Source of the DNA: Microbacterium sp. Au-Mic1
Lineage (GTDB): Bacteria; Actinomycetota; Actinomycetes; Actinomycetales; Microbacteriaceae
Direction of reading: 5' to 3'
Length of the DNA: 64,000 nucleotides
Assembly: GCF_021341785.1 (NCBI RefSeq)
Contig: NZ_JAJTTF010000006.1
Location: 186,001 to 250,000, forward strand
The notes beneath the pieces were generated by a model. That model did no database searches and had not been told where the DNA came from. It saw nothing but the letters and a program-made list of their open reading frames with translations. Positions within the stretch are counted from its first letter, which is position 1. The number at the start of each line of letters is the position of its first letter. Below, piece after piece: positions 53,906 through 63,476 of the stretch. The position numbers and the translations under genes were made by a program.

Positions 53906-55429
53906 TCACTCCCAGGTGACCTGCGGTGCGGCCTTGCCGAAGTCCACGGTCGGGGTGCCGAGGGATCCGCCGAACGTGACGGTGTAGGTCTGACCGTCAC
54001 TGCCCTGCAGCTGCATGTCGACGCTGATGTAGTCGTAGGCGGACACGACCGTCGGCGAGGATCCGTTGCTCTCCGGCTGCAGCGCATCGAGCTTCGCGCT
54101 GCCGTCCGCGGTGAGCGTGCGGGTGACCGTGCCCTCCACCGGGCTCGCGCCGGAGAGGTCGATCGCGGTGATGTCCATGCCGCAGGGCGTCGACAGCGTC
54201 TTCATCGCCACGCACGCCTCGACCGAGGAGCGCACCAGCGAGCGGAACTCGGAGACGCCGGCATCGTTGAGCTTCGTGCGCACGTCGTACAGCGCGGACG
54301 CGTCGTCGTAGGACGCGATGGCGAAGGTCGAGTCGCCGTCGATCGAGAAGTACTTCGAATCCAGTGCGATCTCGTAGGTCCCGGGGAACACGTACGCATC
54401 GGTGATGTCAGCCGTGGGCACACCGTTGAACGTCGCGTCGAGGCCGCGCAGGCTGTCCAGTGAGATCGGCGTCACGCCGTTCGCGATCTTCCAGGTGTCC
54501 TTGTCCTTGTACGCCTCGTAGGTCGTGGACACCGTGCGTCCGCCCACCTCGAACGACGCGGCGACGGTGGCCGAGTACTTGCTCTCCCCGCCCTTCTTCA
54601 CCGAGATGTGGCTGACGCCGCCGAGCTTCTCGGAGGCCTTCAGCACCGGATCGGTGAGCAGCTTCTTGTCTGGCACGCTCTCGAGGTAGCCCAGCGCGGC
54701 CTTCGCATCGCCCTTGGACACGGCGGTCAGATAGGCCTTCACGGTATCGGCGGCGGTCACCGAGGATCGGGTGAGCGCGGGCACCACGAGCAAGGCCACC
54801 ACCAGGATCGCCACGATCAACAGGGCGGCACCGCCGCCGATCAGGCCCCAGAGCAGCCCCTTCGACGACTTCTTCGGCGGCTGGGTGCCGTCGCCCTGCC
54901 CCGGGTACGGCTGGGTGGGCTGCGCGCCGTACGGCTGGCCGGGGTACGGCTGGGTGGGCTGCGCGCCATACGGCTGTCCAGGCTGCGCGGCCTGACCCGG
55001 CTGCGCGCCGTACGGCTGACCGGAGTACGGCTGGGCGGCCTGGCCCGGGTACGGCTGGGTAGGCTGCGCGCCATACGGCTGTCCGGGCTGCGCGCCATAC
55101 GGCTGTCCGGCATAGGGCTGGCCCTGCTGTCCCGTATGCGGCTGGGCGGGCTGCCCGGGGTACGGCTGGGCGGGCTGGGCGGCGTACGGCTGGCCCGGCT
55201 GGCCCGGCTGGACGCCATAAGGCTGCACCGGGGAAGGCTGCCCCGGCGGCGGGAATGCCTGTTCCGGCGCAGGCGGCACCTGCTCCGGAACGACCGGTGA
55301 AGCGGACGCGGGGTTCCCCGCCTCGCCCTCGGTCGGCACCGGTGGCACCGGCGGCGGGGTCGGATCCTTCGACCCGGATCCGAAATCGAGCTCATGCCCG
55401 CCCTGCGGCGGTTCCCCCTCTGTGGCCAT
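53906..55429 (-). CDS. Single-pass membrane protein with Pro/Gln/Tyr/Gly repeat tail
   Basis: 507 residues. The first ~185 are low complexity: Pro/Glu-rich to 68, then QPYGAQP/QPYPGQ repeats at 69-179. After PPKKSSK there is one membrane helix (about 191-219). The remaining ~285 residues are probably outside the cell and begin with a small alpha+beta domain ([20 protein letters not shown]), like lumazine-binding-like or DUF4878 domains. ATG 55429 lies 6 nt after TAGTCT on its strand, so it is leaderless. No function can be assigned; such tails in actinobacteria often bind partners or self-associate. Confidence 0.75.
   Translation of the reverse strand: MATEGEPPQGGHELDFGSGSKDPTPPPVPPVPTEGEAGNPASASPVVPEQVPPAPEQAFPPPGQPSPVQPYGVQPGQPGQPYAAQPAQPYPGQPAQPHTGQQGQPYAGQPYGAQPGQPYGAQPTQPYPGQAAQPYSGQPYGAQPGQAAQPGQPYGAQPTQPYPGQPYGAQPTQPYPGQGDGTQPPKKSSKGLLWGLIGGGAALLIVAILVVALLVVPALTRSSVTAADTVKAYLTAVSKGDAKAALGYLESVPDKKLLTDPVLKASEKLGGVSHISVKKGGESKYSATVAASFEVGGRTVSTTYEAYKDKDTWKIANGVTPISLDSLRGLDATFNGVPTADITDAYVFPGTYEIALDSKYFSIDGDSTFAIASYDDASALYDVRTKLNDAGVSEFRSLVRSSVEACVAMKTLSTPCGMDITAIDLSGASPVEGTVTRTLTADGSAKLDALQPESNGSSPTVVSAYDYISVDMQLQGSDGQTYTVTFGGSLGTPTVDFGKAAPQVTWE
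54893..55225 (-). repeat. QPYGAQP/QPYPGQ coding repeats
   Basis: About 14 short units built from [14 protein letters not shown] and AGQP run from residue 69 to 179. The DNA repeats show near-identical 20-30 bp blocks (for example CTGGGTGGGCTGCGCGCC occurs twice around 54916-54965), so copy number may vary between strains. Confidence 0.85.
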
Positions 55430-55527
55430 GGCTTCAGACTACCGAGCGGCCCGACGCAGTTCGATGGGCAGAACTGCCCGCGTTCCCGGCCGGACTCAGG
55501 GTCGCGGGCGCCGCAACGAGGAGGCGG

Positions 55528-55647
55528 TCACAGCGCGTGGATGCGCCAGCTCACGGCATGCACGGCGCCGGGTCCCAGCACGACGAACCGGCCCCGGGGT
55601 CGAACGCATCGGGCGTGCAGGTCATCGGCTCCACTGCGAGTCCGCCA
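55528..55647 (-). pseudogene. C-terminal remnant of an aldose 1-epimerase (galM-like), frameshifted
   Basis: Directly after the araA stop, one frame reads GGLAVEPMTCTPDAFDPGAG, the conserved C-terminal motif of aldose 1-epimerases. It then ends, but another frame continues GRFVVLGPGAVHAVSWRIHAL followed by a stop, which is the usual family ending. So about 40 codons of a galM-type gene remain with one frameshift and no start. The rest seems lost by a deletion that fused this tail to the end of araA. Confidence 0.7.
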
Positions 55648-55662
55648 CGCTGATGTGTCACG

Positions 55663-57186
55663 TCACAGCCCCTGGGCGAGCCGGTAGTAAGCCTGGTTCC
55701 AGCGCACCTGCTTCTGGAACTCGCCCAGCGTGGTGCTGTCGTCGATCACCAGCAGCTCGACCTCGGCCATCTCGGCGAAGTCGCGGAACGCGTCGATGCC
55801 CACGGCCGTCGACATCACCGTGTGGTGCGCGGCGCCCGCCCTCAGCCACGCGGCCGCCGAGGTCGTGAAGTCCGGCTGCGGCCTCCACACGGCGCGACCG
55901 ACGGGCAGCTTCGGCAGCGCATCGCGCGGCTCGACGTTCTCGACGACGTTCGCGGTGAGCCGGAATCGATCGCGCATGTCGCTGAGAGCGACGACGACGG
56001 CGGATCCGGGATCCGCGGTGAAGACGAGGCGCACCGGGTCGTCTTTGCCGCCGATGCCGAGCGGGTGGATCTCGAGCGTGGGCTTCTGCGTGGTCAGCGA
56101 GGGCGACACCTCGAGCATGTGCGCGCCGAGGATGAGCTCGTCACCGGGGGTCATGTCGTAGGTGTAGTCCTCCATGAGGCTGGCGCCTCCGGGCAGCCCC
56201 GCGCCCATGACGTTGGCGATCCGCACGAGCACGGCGGTCTTCCAGTCGCCCTCCGCGCCGAAGCCGTACCCCTCTGCCATGAGCCGCTGCACGGCGAGCC
56301 CCGGGAGCTGCTTCAGCGCGCCGAGGTCCTCGAACGAGGTCGTGAACGCGCTGAACCCGCCCTCCTCGAGGAACGAGCGCAGACCCAGCTCGATCGCCGC
56401 CCCGTCGCGCAGCGACTGATGCCGCTCGCCTCCGCGCCGCAGCTCGGGAGCGACCTCGTACAACTCCTCGTACTCGGCGACGAGGGCGTCGATGTCGGCC
56501 TCGCTCGCCGCGGCGACCGCGTCGACGAGCTCGTTCACGCCCCAGGTGTTCACCTGCACGCCGAAACGCAGCTCGGCCTCGGTCTTGTCACCCTCGGTCA
56601 CGGCGACGAAGCGCATGTTGTCGCCGAAGCGGGCGAGCCGGAGGTCGCGCGAGGCGGCGAGGCCCGCCGCCGCCCGCTGCCAGGTGCCGAGCTCGCGCTG
56701 CACCCGCGGATCGGAGGCGTGGCCGACGATCGTCTTGCGCGGCACGCCGAGACGGGTCTGGATGTAGCCGAACTCGCGGTCGCCGTGCGCGGCCTGGTTC
56801 AGGTTCATGAAGTCGAAGTCGATGTCGGCCCAGGGCAGCTCGACGTTGGCCTGGGTGTGCAGGTGCGCGAGCGGCTTCTGCAGCGCGTCGAGGCCCGCGA
56901 TCCACATCTTCGCCGGGCTGAACGTGTGCATCCACGCGATCAGGCCGATGACCTTCTCATCGGCGTTGGCCTCGAGCGCGGTGCGCTTGATCGCGGCCGA
57001 GTCCGTGAGCACCGGTTTCCATACGATCCGCACGGGCACGTCGCCGGCCTCGTCGAGGATCCGCGCGATCTGCTGCGACTGCTCGGCGACCTGCGCGAGC
57101 GTCTCGGGGCCGTACAGGTGCTGGCTGCCGGTGAGGAACCAGACCTCATAGCCGTCGAGCGAGGTGGTGAGCGGGGTGCGGGTCAT
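55663..57186 (-). CDS. araA: L-arabinose isomerase
   Basis: A 507-residue enzyme that converts L-arabinose to L-ribulose. The opening [17 protein letters not shown] and the segments [24 protein letters not shown] and EDYTYDM match AraA throughout, including the metal-site glutamates and histidines. The start ATG 57186 follows an AAAGAG-type site. It is the last intact gene of the araD-araB-araA operon, 68 bp after araB. Confidence 0.95.
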   Translation of the reverse strand: MTRTPLTTSLDGYEVWFLTGSQHLYGPETLAQVAEQSQQIARILDEAGDVPVRIVWKPVLTDSAAIKRTALEANADEKVIGLIAWMHTFSPAKMWIAGLDALQKPLAHLHTQANVELPWADIDFDFMNLNQAAHGDREFGYIQTRLGVPRKTIVGHASDPRVQRELGTWQRAAAGLAASRDLRLARFGDNMRFVAVTEGDKTEAELRFGVQVNTWGVNELVDAVAAASEADIDALVAEYEELYEVAPELRRGGERHQSLRDGAAIELGLRSFLEEGGFSAFTTSFEDLGALKQLPGLAVQRLMAEGYGFGAEGDWKTAVLVRIANVMGAGLPGGASLMEDYTYDMTPGDELILGAHMLEVSPSLTTQKPTLEIHPLGIGGKDDPVRLVFTADPGSAVVVALSDMRDRFRLTANVVENVEPRDALPKLPVGRAVWRPQPDFTTSAAAWLRAGAAHHTVMSTAVGIDAFRDFAEMAEVELLVIDDSTTLGEFQKQVRWNQAYYRLAQGL

Positions 57187-57254
57187 CGGAGCTCTTTCGT
57201 TCTCAGGATCCGGATCCGGGGATCCGGGTGATCGTCGTTCGAGTCGTGGGCGGT

Positions 57255-58838
57255 TCAGAGGGAGGCGACCGCGACGGCCTCGATGGCGAGGCCGGTGCGG
57301 TAGCGGTCGAGGTAGGCGGAGAATCCGGCAACGTCGTCGGGAAGCGGATCCGCCACGGTGATGGCTGCTGCAGCGAACACTCGGCCGTCGAGATAGTCGC
57401 CGAGGCTCCGTTCGCCGGCGTGCGCGAGGTACGACGCGAGCACCGCGATCCCCCACGCTCCCCCTTCGGACGCCGCCTCGCCCACAGCGACGGGCGCGCC
57501 CAGGGCACCGGCGAGGAAGCGCTGCGCCACGCCCGCCGTGCGGAACATGCCGCCGTGGGCATACATCCGATCGAGCTGCACGCCCTCCGCGGCGAGAGTC
57601 CGCATGCCGAGCGCCAGCGTGCCGAACACACCGTAGAGCTGCGCCCGCATGAAGTTCGCCAGGGTGAACGCGCTGCCGGGGGTGCGCACCACGAGCGGTC
57701 GGCCCTCGGCCAGCCCGGCGATCGGCTCCCCCGCGAGGTGGTTGTAGGCGAGCAATCCACCCGCGTCGGCCTCGCCCGCGAGCGCCTCGCGGAACAGGGC
57801 CGCGAACGCGATGTCGTCGCTGACGGGAGCCCCGGCAGCCGCGGCGAAGCGGGCGAACAGCCCGGCCCACGCCGCCAGCTCACTGGCTCCGTTGTTGCAG
57901 TGCACCATCGCGACGGCGTCACCGGAGGGCGTCGTGACGAGGTCGATCTCGTGATGGCGTCCTGCGAGCGGGCGCTCGAGCACGACCATGGCGAAGATGC
58001 TCGTGCCGGCGGAGACGTTGCCCGTGCGCGGGGAGACCGCGTTGGTGGCGACCATGCCGGTGCCGGCGTCGCCCTCGGGCGGGCAGAGCGGGATGCCGGC
58101 CCCGAGGGACCCGGACGGGTCCAGCAGCATCGCCCCCGTCTCGGTGAGCGCGCCCGCGTCGGCACCCGCGGTGAGCACATGCGGCAGCAGCGCCGTGAGA
58201 GGCGCCGGCAGCCGGCCCGCGGCGAGCGCGTCGTACGCGGCGACCATGGCCGCGTCGTAGTCGCCGGTCGCCGAGTCGATCGGGAACATGCCCGAGGCGT
58301 CGCCGACGCCGAGCACGCGGCGACCGGTCAGCCGCTCATGCACATACCCGGCGAGCGTGTTCACGCCCGCGATGCGCGCCACGTGCTCCTCGTCGTCGAG
58401 CACCGCCTGGTGCAGGTGCGCGATCGACCAGCGCAGCGGGATGTTCACGTCGAGCAGGTCCGTGAGCTCGGCCGCCGCGACCGACGTGTTCGTATTGCGC
58501 CAGGTGCGGAACGGCACGAGCAGGTCTCCCGCGGCGTCGAACGCCAGGTAGCCGTGCATCATGGCGGAGACCCCGAGCGCGCCGATCGTCGTCGGGCGCA
58601 CGCCGTAGCGGTCGTGCACGTCGGCGACGAGCGTCGCGTAGGCCTCCTGAAGCCCCGCCCAGACCTCGTCCAGGTCATAGGTCCACAAGCCGCCCTCGAG
58701 TCGGTTCTCCCATGCCGAGGATCCGGTGGCGAGCACGACGGTGGGATCGGATCCGATCAGGCACGCCTTGATCCGGGTGGATCCGAACTCGATGCCCAGG
58801 CTCGTCCGGCCGGCGAGGATGTCGTCGCGCGCGCTCAT
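57255..58838 (-). CDS. araB: L-ribulokinase / FGGY-family carbohydrate kinase
   Basis: A 527-residue FGGY kinase that phosphorylates L-ribulose. [17 protein letters not shown] (13-29) is the first phosphate-binding loop, and [12 protein letters not shown] with the late [18 protein letters not shown] are the second-domain motifs. The length and first motif fit the actinobacterial AraB-like subgroup. It overlaps araD by ATGA. Xylulose as an alternative substrate is less likely because of the araA and araD neighbours. Confidence 0.88.
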   Translation of the reverse strand: MSARDDILAGRTSLGIEFGSTRIKACLIGSDPTVVLATGSSAWENRLEGGLWTYDLDEVWAGLQEAYATLVADVHDRYGVRPTTIGALGVSAMMHGYLAFDAAGDLLVPFRTWRNTNTSVAAAELTDLLDVNIPLRWSIAHLHQAVLDDEEHVARIAGVNTLAGYVHERLTGRRVLGVGDASGMFPIDSATGDYDAAMVAAYDALAAGRLPAPLTALLPHVLTAGADAGALTETGAMLLDPSGSLGAGIPLCPPEGDAGTGMVATNAVSPRTGNVSAGTSIFAMVVLERPLAGRHHEIDLVTTPSGDAVAMVHCNNGASELAAWAGLFARFAAAAGAPVSDDIAFAALFREALAGEADAGGLLAYNHLAGEPIAGLAEGRPLVVRTPGSAFTLANFMRAQLYGVFGTLALGMRTLAAEGVQLDRMYAHGGMFRTAGVAQRFLAGALGAPVAVGEAASEGGAWGIAVLASYLAHAGERSLGDYLDGRVFAAAAITVADPLPDDVAGFSAYLDRYRTGLAIEAVAVASL

Positions 58839-59557
58839 CGCCGGGCGTCCGAGTTCTGGCCGTACACGTTCTGGTACCGGCTGTAGAGGCGGTCGATCGC
58901 CTCCTGCGGGATCGGGATGAGCGGGCCCGCCTGCCGTGCGAGGTGCACCGTGCGCGCGACGTCCTCGACCATGACAGCGGCCTTGACCGCGTCCTTCGCA
59001 TCGACGCCGATCGTGAACGGGCCGTGGTTCTGCATGAGCACCGCACGGCTGCGGTGCCCACGCAGAGTCTGAACGATCCCGCGGCCGATCGAGTCGTCGC
59101 CGATGATCGCGAACGGGCCGACCGGGATCGGCCCGCCGAACTCGTCGGCCATCGCGGTGATCACGCAGGGGATCTCCTCACCGCGTGCCGCCCAGGCCAC
59201 GGCGTAGTCGGAGTGGGTGTGCACCACGCCGCCGACCTCGGGCATGTTCCGGTAGACGTAAGCGTGCGCGGCGGTGTCGCTGGAGGGGGCGCGATCGACG
59301 CCGGGGGCGCCGGGGATCGGGGCGCCGTCGAGGTCGCAGAGGATCATGTTCTCCGGTGCGAGGTCGTCGTAGCCGACCCCGGAGGGCTTGATCACGAAGA
59401 GGTCGTGACTGCCGTCTTCGGAGAGCCGGACGCGACCGGACACGTTGCCGCCGGTCCAGACCACCAGGTCGTAGCGCACGAGCTCGGAGTGCAGCCGCGC
59501 CACGTCGGCGCGCACGGTGGCGATCGCCTGCTCGATCTCCGCGGAGAAGGTGGTCAT
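58835..59557 (-). CDS. araD: L-ribulose-5-phosphate 4-epimerase
   Basis: A 240-residue class II aldolase-fold enzyme that converts L-ribulose-5-phosphate to D-xylulose-5-phosphate. LVVWTGGNVSGR (31-42) and the metal-binding VVHTHSDYAVAWA are diagnostic, with a third histidine in LMQNHGPFTIG. ATG 59557 follows GAGAGGAT at 4-bp spacing. It is the first gene of the operon, with a perfect palindromic operator 42 bp upstream. Confidence 0.93.
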   Translation of the reverse strand: MTTFSAEIEQAIATVRADVARLHSELVRYDLVVWTGGNVSGRVRLSEDGSHDLFVIKPSGVGYDDLAPENMILCDLDGAPIPGAPGVDRAPSSDTAAHAYVYRNMPEVGGVVHTHSDYAVAWAARGEEIPCVITAMADEFGGPIPVGPFAIIGDDSIGRGIVQTLRGHRSRAVLMQNHGPFTIGVDAKDAVKAAVMVEDVARTVHLARQAGPLIPIPQEAIDRLYSRYQNVYGQNSDARR

Positions 59558-59598
59558 TCGGATCCTCTCGGGCCCGCCCGAGGTTCTCCTGGGCGACT

Positions 59599-59632
59599 GT
59601 GACCGGTCACGGGCAAGTGTGACACCACTCAC
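59599..59632. promoter_or_regulatory. LacI-family operator(s) upstream of araD
   Basis: GTGACCGGTCAC (59599-59610) is a perfect 12-bp palindrome. A weaker related site, GTGACACCACTCAC, follows at 59619-59632. They lie between the LacI gene stop (59807) and araD, the same arrangement as at 1743-1791. Confidence 0.75.
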
Positions 59633-59806
59633 CGCAAGCCGTCAAGAGCCCGACGCGTGCCTCACCGACCGCCGCGCGTCCGGGGAAGAACACGCTGCAA
59701 TTCCGAGCCTCTCCCGCTCAGATCGCGCTTCCGGCTGCACGAGCGTGCCCGCAAGAGGACAGACTGCGACCCGAACGGCAGGCCTGGTCTCGTGAAGATC
59801 CGGCTG

Positions 59807-60847
59807 CTAGGCCGACGGCGGGACGATCGAGTCACGGGCGACGAGGACCGGCGCGATCGGATCCGTCGCGTCTGCGGCGGATCCCGAGGCCGCATCGTCA
59901 TCGGCGGCACCCGTGCCGGGCCCACCCCGGGCGATGACGCGCGCGACAGCGCGCCGTGCGAGCTCCTCGAAGTCCTGCCGCACGGTCGTGAGCGGCGGCC
60001 AGGCGTACGCCGCCTCCGGCACGTCGTCGAAGCCGACGATGCTGATCTGCGCCGGCACATCCACGCCGGCCGCACGCAGACCGCCGATCAAGCCGAGCGC
60101 CATCTGGTCGTTCGCGGCGAAGACGGCAGTCGCACCGGAGGCGATCACGTCCGCCGCGGCCTCGTGGCCGGAGCGCGGACTCCAGTCGCCCGCGAAGACC
60201 GCCCCGACGGGCAGGCCGCGGGCGGCGAGCTCCTGGGCGAAGCCGGCCGCGCGCGCCTCGGCTTCCAGCCAATCCGTCGGGCCCGCGAGGTGTGCGATCC
60301 GCTCATGTCCGGCGTCGGCCAGAGTCGCCACGGCGAGGCGTGCGCCGGCCCGCTGATCGACGGAGAAGTCGGCGCGCTCGGCGGCGTGCAGGATCACGAC
60401 GGGGGTCCCGATGCGCAGCGCGTCGAGCACCTCGAGGGTGCGCGCATGCGGCGCGAACACGATCATCCCGTCCACGGCCTGCGCGCGCAGGTGCTCGATC
60501 GCGTCGCGGACGGAGGCCTCGTCGCCGGAGTCGGCGAACGCCGCGGTGATCCAGTACCCGGCCTCGCGCGCCGACGCCTCGATCGCGGCCATGCTGCGCG
60601 ACGGGCCGTACTGCAGCGCGTCCGAGGCGAGCACGCCGATCGTGCGCGTGCGGTGCGTGCCGAGCGCGCGCGCGGCGTTGTTCATGCGGTAGCCCAGCTC
60701 ATCCATCGCTGCCACGACGCGAGCGTGCGTGTCGGGCGCGACGTCCGGGTGATCGTTGAGCACGCGCGACACGGTCTGCCGCGAGACCCCCGCGAGCGCG
60801 GCGACCTCCCGCACTCCGACGGCGCGCTGCGGCTTCGACTCACTCAC
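59807..60847 (-). CDS. LacI family regulator of the arabinose operon
   Basis: A 346-residue LacI repressor. The HTH VREVAALAGVSRQTVSRVLND is at about 12-32 and the effector domain ends with TTVRQDFEELARRAV. It precedes araD-araB-araA on the same strand, and the palindrome GTGACCGGTCAC in front of araD is its likely target. It resembles the LacI at 1848 (both share RHxGVSxQTVSRV-type helices and a DDI/DDV-FRPPL/WPPL-TxRQDFxxL ending). GTG 60847 lies 7 nt after TACACT on its strand, indicating leaderless translation. Confidence 0.85.
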   Translation of the reverse strand: MSESKPQRAVGVREVAALAGVSRQTVSRVLNDHPDVAPDTHARVVAAMDELGYRMNNAARALGTHRTRTIGVLASDALQYGPSRSMAAIEASAREAGYWITAAFADSGDEASVRDAIEHLRAQAVDGMIVFAPHARTLEVLDALRIGTPVVILHAAERADFSVDQRAGARLAVATLADAGHERIAHLAGPTDWLEAEARAAGFAQELAARGLPVGAVFAGDWSPRSGHEAAADVIASGATAVFAANDQMALGLIGGLRAAGVDVPAQISIVGFDDVPEAAYAWPPLTTVRQDFEELARRAVARVIARGGPGTGAADDDAASGSAADATDPIAPVLVARDSIVPPSA

Positions 60848-60898
60848 GCCTGCGAGTGTACGGGTCGCGCACCCCCGCGCTCCGGCCCCGCCTCCGTC

Positions 60899-60953
60899 CA
60901 GGTCGCCCTTTCCGCTGTTCCGAGACTGCCGGAAGAGCCGAGAGTGCGACCTG
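60899..60953. terminator. Hairpin downstream of alditol oxidase / upstream of the arabinose regulator
   Basis: CAGGTCGC (60899-60906) pairs with GCGACCTG (60946-60953), and CCTTTCCG (60907-60914) with CGGAAGAG (60930-60937) with one mismatch. It starts 30 bp after the aldO stop. Confidence 0.55.
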
Positions 60954-60982
60954 AACCCGTCGACGGAAGACCCGATACGGCG

Positions 60983-62230
60983 CTACAGGCCGAGCCGCTC
61001 CAGATACGCGTTCCGGAATCGGCCGGCCGGATCCATCCGCCCCGCGAGCGCAACGAAGTCGCCCCACCGCGGGATGCGGCGGCGGATCTCCGCCGGCTCG
61101 AGCGCGGCGAGCTTGCCCCAGTGCGGACGGGCGCTCTCGGGCAACGCCGCCTCGATCGCCGGCAGCAGCGCCTCGACCGCGGGCTGGTCCCGGCGCCAGG
61201 TGAAGTGCAGTCCGACCGCGCCCTCCCCGTACGACGAACTCAGCCAGAGGTCGTCGGCGGCGACCGTGCGCACCTCGTTCACGAGCAGCAGCGGCGCGAT
61301 CCGGTCGGCGAGCCCGCGGATCGCCTCGATCGCGCGCACCGCGTCGCGTCGCGGCACCAGGTACTCGCTCTGCAGCTCCTCGCCCGCCGATGGCGTGAAG
61401 CCCAGCTGGAAGTGGGGCAGCCGCTCGTGCCAGGGGCCGGGCTCGCCGAGCTGCGGGGTGCAGGCCTCCGCCGGAGCGCCGAGGATGGGATGCCGTCGCA
61501 CGACGGCGGGCGTCGTCCCCAGCTGGGCCAGCAGGGCCTCGTCGAGGGCGACGCCGCCGACCCGGTTCTTGATCCAGAGCTGGTCCGCGCGATCGCGATC
61601 GGTCCAGCGGCTGAAGATGCTGACACTCGTCCCGAGCGCGGTGACCCGGTCGAACTCGGCCAGCAGCGCGTCCCACGCCGGCCCCTCGTGCACGGTCTGG
61701 GCGACGTCGTACGCCGGCTCCACGTCGAGTTCGAGCTCGGCGATCACTCCGAGCGCGCCGAGCGAGACGACCGCCCCGTCGAAGTCGTCATCGCCGCGAC
61801 GCAGGGTGCGTTCGCCGTCGGGCCCCGCGAGCGTGAGCGACCGCACGGCCGCGGCGAGGGATCCGATCGCATCGCCCGATCCGTGCGTCCCGGTGGACAC
61901 CGCGCCCGCGACGGAGATGTGCGGCAACGACGCGAGGTTCGGCAGCGCCAGTCCGCGGCGCTGAAGCTCTGCGCCGAGTTCGCCGTAGCGCGAGCCTCCG
62001 GGCACGCGCACGGCGTCGGGCGCGACCTGCACGACCTCCTGCGGCATCGCCGAGAGGTCGATGAGCGTGCCCGTCGTGTCGGCGATCGTGTTGAAGCTGT
62101 GCCGGGAGCCGAGCGGGCGCAACGACCCCGGCGTCGAGAGGATCTCGTGCAGCTCCTCACGGCTGCGCGGTCGTTCGATCGCCACGGCGCCGTAGTGCAG
62201 GTTCCCGGCCCAGTTCGTCCCGATGCTCAT
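60983..62230 (-). CDS. aldO: Alditol oxidase (FAD-linked, AldO-like)
   Basis: A 415-residue VAO-type flavoenzyme. It matches the Streptomyces alditol oxidase layout as I remember it: TNWAGNLHY start, GSRHSFN with His44 as the likely covalent FAD site, LPNLASLPHISVAGAVSTGTHGSG, and PHFQLGFTPSAGEELQSEYL. The reaction would oxidise xylitol, sorbitol or similar polyols to the aldose with release of hydrogen peroxide. ATG 62230 is chosen because TATGAT ends exactly 6 nt upstream; the GTG two codons earlier would abut the -10 box. It is divergent from a LacI gene. Confidence 0.88.
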   Translation of the reverse strand: MSIGTNWAGNLHYGAVAIERPRSREELHEILSTPGSLRPLGSRHSFNTIADTTGTLIDLSAMPQEVVQVAPDAVRVPGGSRYGELGAELQRRGLALPNLASLPHISVAGAVSTGTHGSGDAIGSLAAAVRSLTLAGPDGERTLRRGDDDFDGAVVSLGALGVIAELELDVEPAYDVAQTVHEGPAWDALLAEFDRVTALGTSVSIFSRWTDRDRADQLWIKNRVGGVALDEALLAQLGTTPAVVRRHPILGAPAEACTPQLGEPGPWHERLPHFQLGFTPSAGEELQSEYLVPRRDAVRAIEAIRGLADRIAPLLLVNEVRTVAADDLWLSSSYGEGAVGLHFTWRRDQPAVEALLPAIEAALPESARPHWGKLAALEPAEIRRRIPRWGDFVALAGRMDPAGRFRNAYLERLGL

Positions 62231-62250
62231 CGCCACATCATAGAACCGGG

Positions 62251-62264
62251 TTACATCGATAGAA
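62251..62264. promoter_or_regulatory. LacI operator between aldO and lacI
   Basis: TTACATCGATAGAA is one half-exact copy of the palindrome TTACATCGATGTAA. It lies between the divergent aldO (start 62230) and LacI gene (start 62310). A sister site is at 63423-63436. Confidence 0.65.
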
Positions 62265-62309
62265 CGCCGAGGGGCGGCGGGACGCGAGGCCCGGGCTTAG
62301 GCTGAGCGC

Positions 62310-63356
62310 ATGGCAGGGAGCACGCGGGCGACGATGCGCGACGTCGCGTCGCTGGCCGGCGTCTCCGCGAAGACCGTGTCGAACGTGGTCACCGGCACGG
62401 TGTTCGTGCGCGAGGACACGCGGGAGCGGGTCGAGGACGCGATGCGCAAACTCGACTTCGTCCCCAACCTGAGCGCCCGCAGTCTGCGCAACGGCCGTTC
62501 CGGAGTGATCGCGCTCGCGCTGCCCTACCTGGCGACCTCGTTCTCCGCCGAACTGCTCGACCACATCGTCCAGGCCGCCCGGCTGAAGGGCTTCGCCGTG
62601 CAGGTCGAGCAGACCGGATCCGAGCCGCGGCGCGAGCGCGAGCTGCTCTCCCGGGCCCGCGCGCACCTCGTCGACGGCCTGATCCTGAACCCCATCCGGT
62701 TGGAGGACAGCGCACTCACCGACGAGGACCGGCAGCTGCCCGTCGTCCTGATCGGCGAGGTCGAACAGCAGCTCGCCGACCACGTCGGGATCGACAGCGT
62801 GGCGGGCGCCGCAGCGATGACGCGGCATGTGATCGAACGCGGTGCCCGGCGGATCGCCGTCGTCGGCGGCGATGATCAGCACGCGATCGCGACCGCGACC
62901 AGCCGGCTCCGGTTGCAGGGCGTACGCCAGGCGCTGGCGGAGGCAGGCTTTCCCGCCGACCCCCGGTTGACCGTCAACCACGGCGACTGGACCATCTCCG
63001 GCGGCGCGGAGGCCACCAACGAGCTGCTCTCCCGCGGGGTGCCGTTCGACGCCGTGCTCGGCTTCACCGACTCCCTCGCGACGGGCGCCCTGCACGTGCT
63101 GCACAGCCGCGGCATCCGCGTGCCCGAGGACGTGCTGGTGACCGGCTTCGACGACGTCGAACTCTCCCGTTTCACCGAGCCAGCACTGTCGACCGTGCAG
63201 ATCGACCGCAGCATCTTCGCCGCCTCCGCCGTCGACCTCCTGGCGGAGCGGATCGCGGACCCCACGGGCACGCCCCGCTCGATCACCGTTCCGCACCGCC
63301 TCGTCGTGCGCGAGAGCACCGCTGCGAGCCCGCGAGGCTGGGCTCCGGGCTCCTGA
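62310..63356 (+). CDS. LacI family regulator of the alditol locus
   Basis: A 348-residue LacI repressor. The HTH MRDVASLAGVSAKTVSNVVTG is at about 9-29, the hinge near 50-60, and the effector domain follows. ATG 62310 lies 6 nt after TAGGCT (62298-62303), so it is leaderless. Matching operators before aldO and before the ABC transporter gene suggest it controls uptake and oxidation of one polyol. The C-terminal 15 residues are unconserved. Confidence 0.87.
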   Translation: MAGSTRATMRDVASLAGVSAKTVSNVVTGTVFVREDTRERVEDAMRKLDFVPNLSARSLRNGRSGVIALALPYLATSFSAELLDHIVQAARLKGFAVQVEQTGSEPRRERELLSRARAHLVDGLILNPIRLEDSALTDEDRQLPVVLIGEVEQQLADHVGIDSVAGAAAMTRHVIERGARRIAVVGGDDQHAIATATSRLRLQGVRQALAEAGFPADPRLTVNHGDWTISGGAEATNELLSRGVPFDAVLGFTDSLATGALHVLHSRGIRVPEDVLVTGFDDVELSRFTEPALSTVQIDRSIFAASAVDLLAERIADPTGTPRSITVPHRLVVRESTAASPRGWAPGS

Positions 63357-63422
63357 CCCCGATACCCCGGGCAACAGGGCGACAGTTCCGTGACCGGTCT
63401 CAGATGGGTCTTGCATCCTCCA

Positions 63423-63436
63423 TTTCATCGATGTAA
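63423..63436 (+). promoter_or_regulatory. LacI operator upstream of the sugar ABC transporter
   Basis: TTTCATCGATGTAA differs from the palindrome TTACATCGATGTAA at two positions, and its good half is the opposite one to the site at 62251. It lies 41 bp before the substrate-binding protein gene. Confidence 0.65.
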
Positions 63437-63476
63437 TGATGGGCGGCATCCCCCGATCGTCCACGAAGGAGTGACG

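Noticed and set aside
54893..55225. Possible CRISPR-like repeat array
   Set aside because: The repeats are short, contiguous and in frame, coding for QPYGAQP units with no unique spacers.
55430..55527. Small genes between the membrane protein and the galM remnant
   Set aside because: Open frames there are composition effects; the only recognisable content is the remnant at 55528-55647 and the promoter at 55436-55441.
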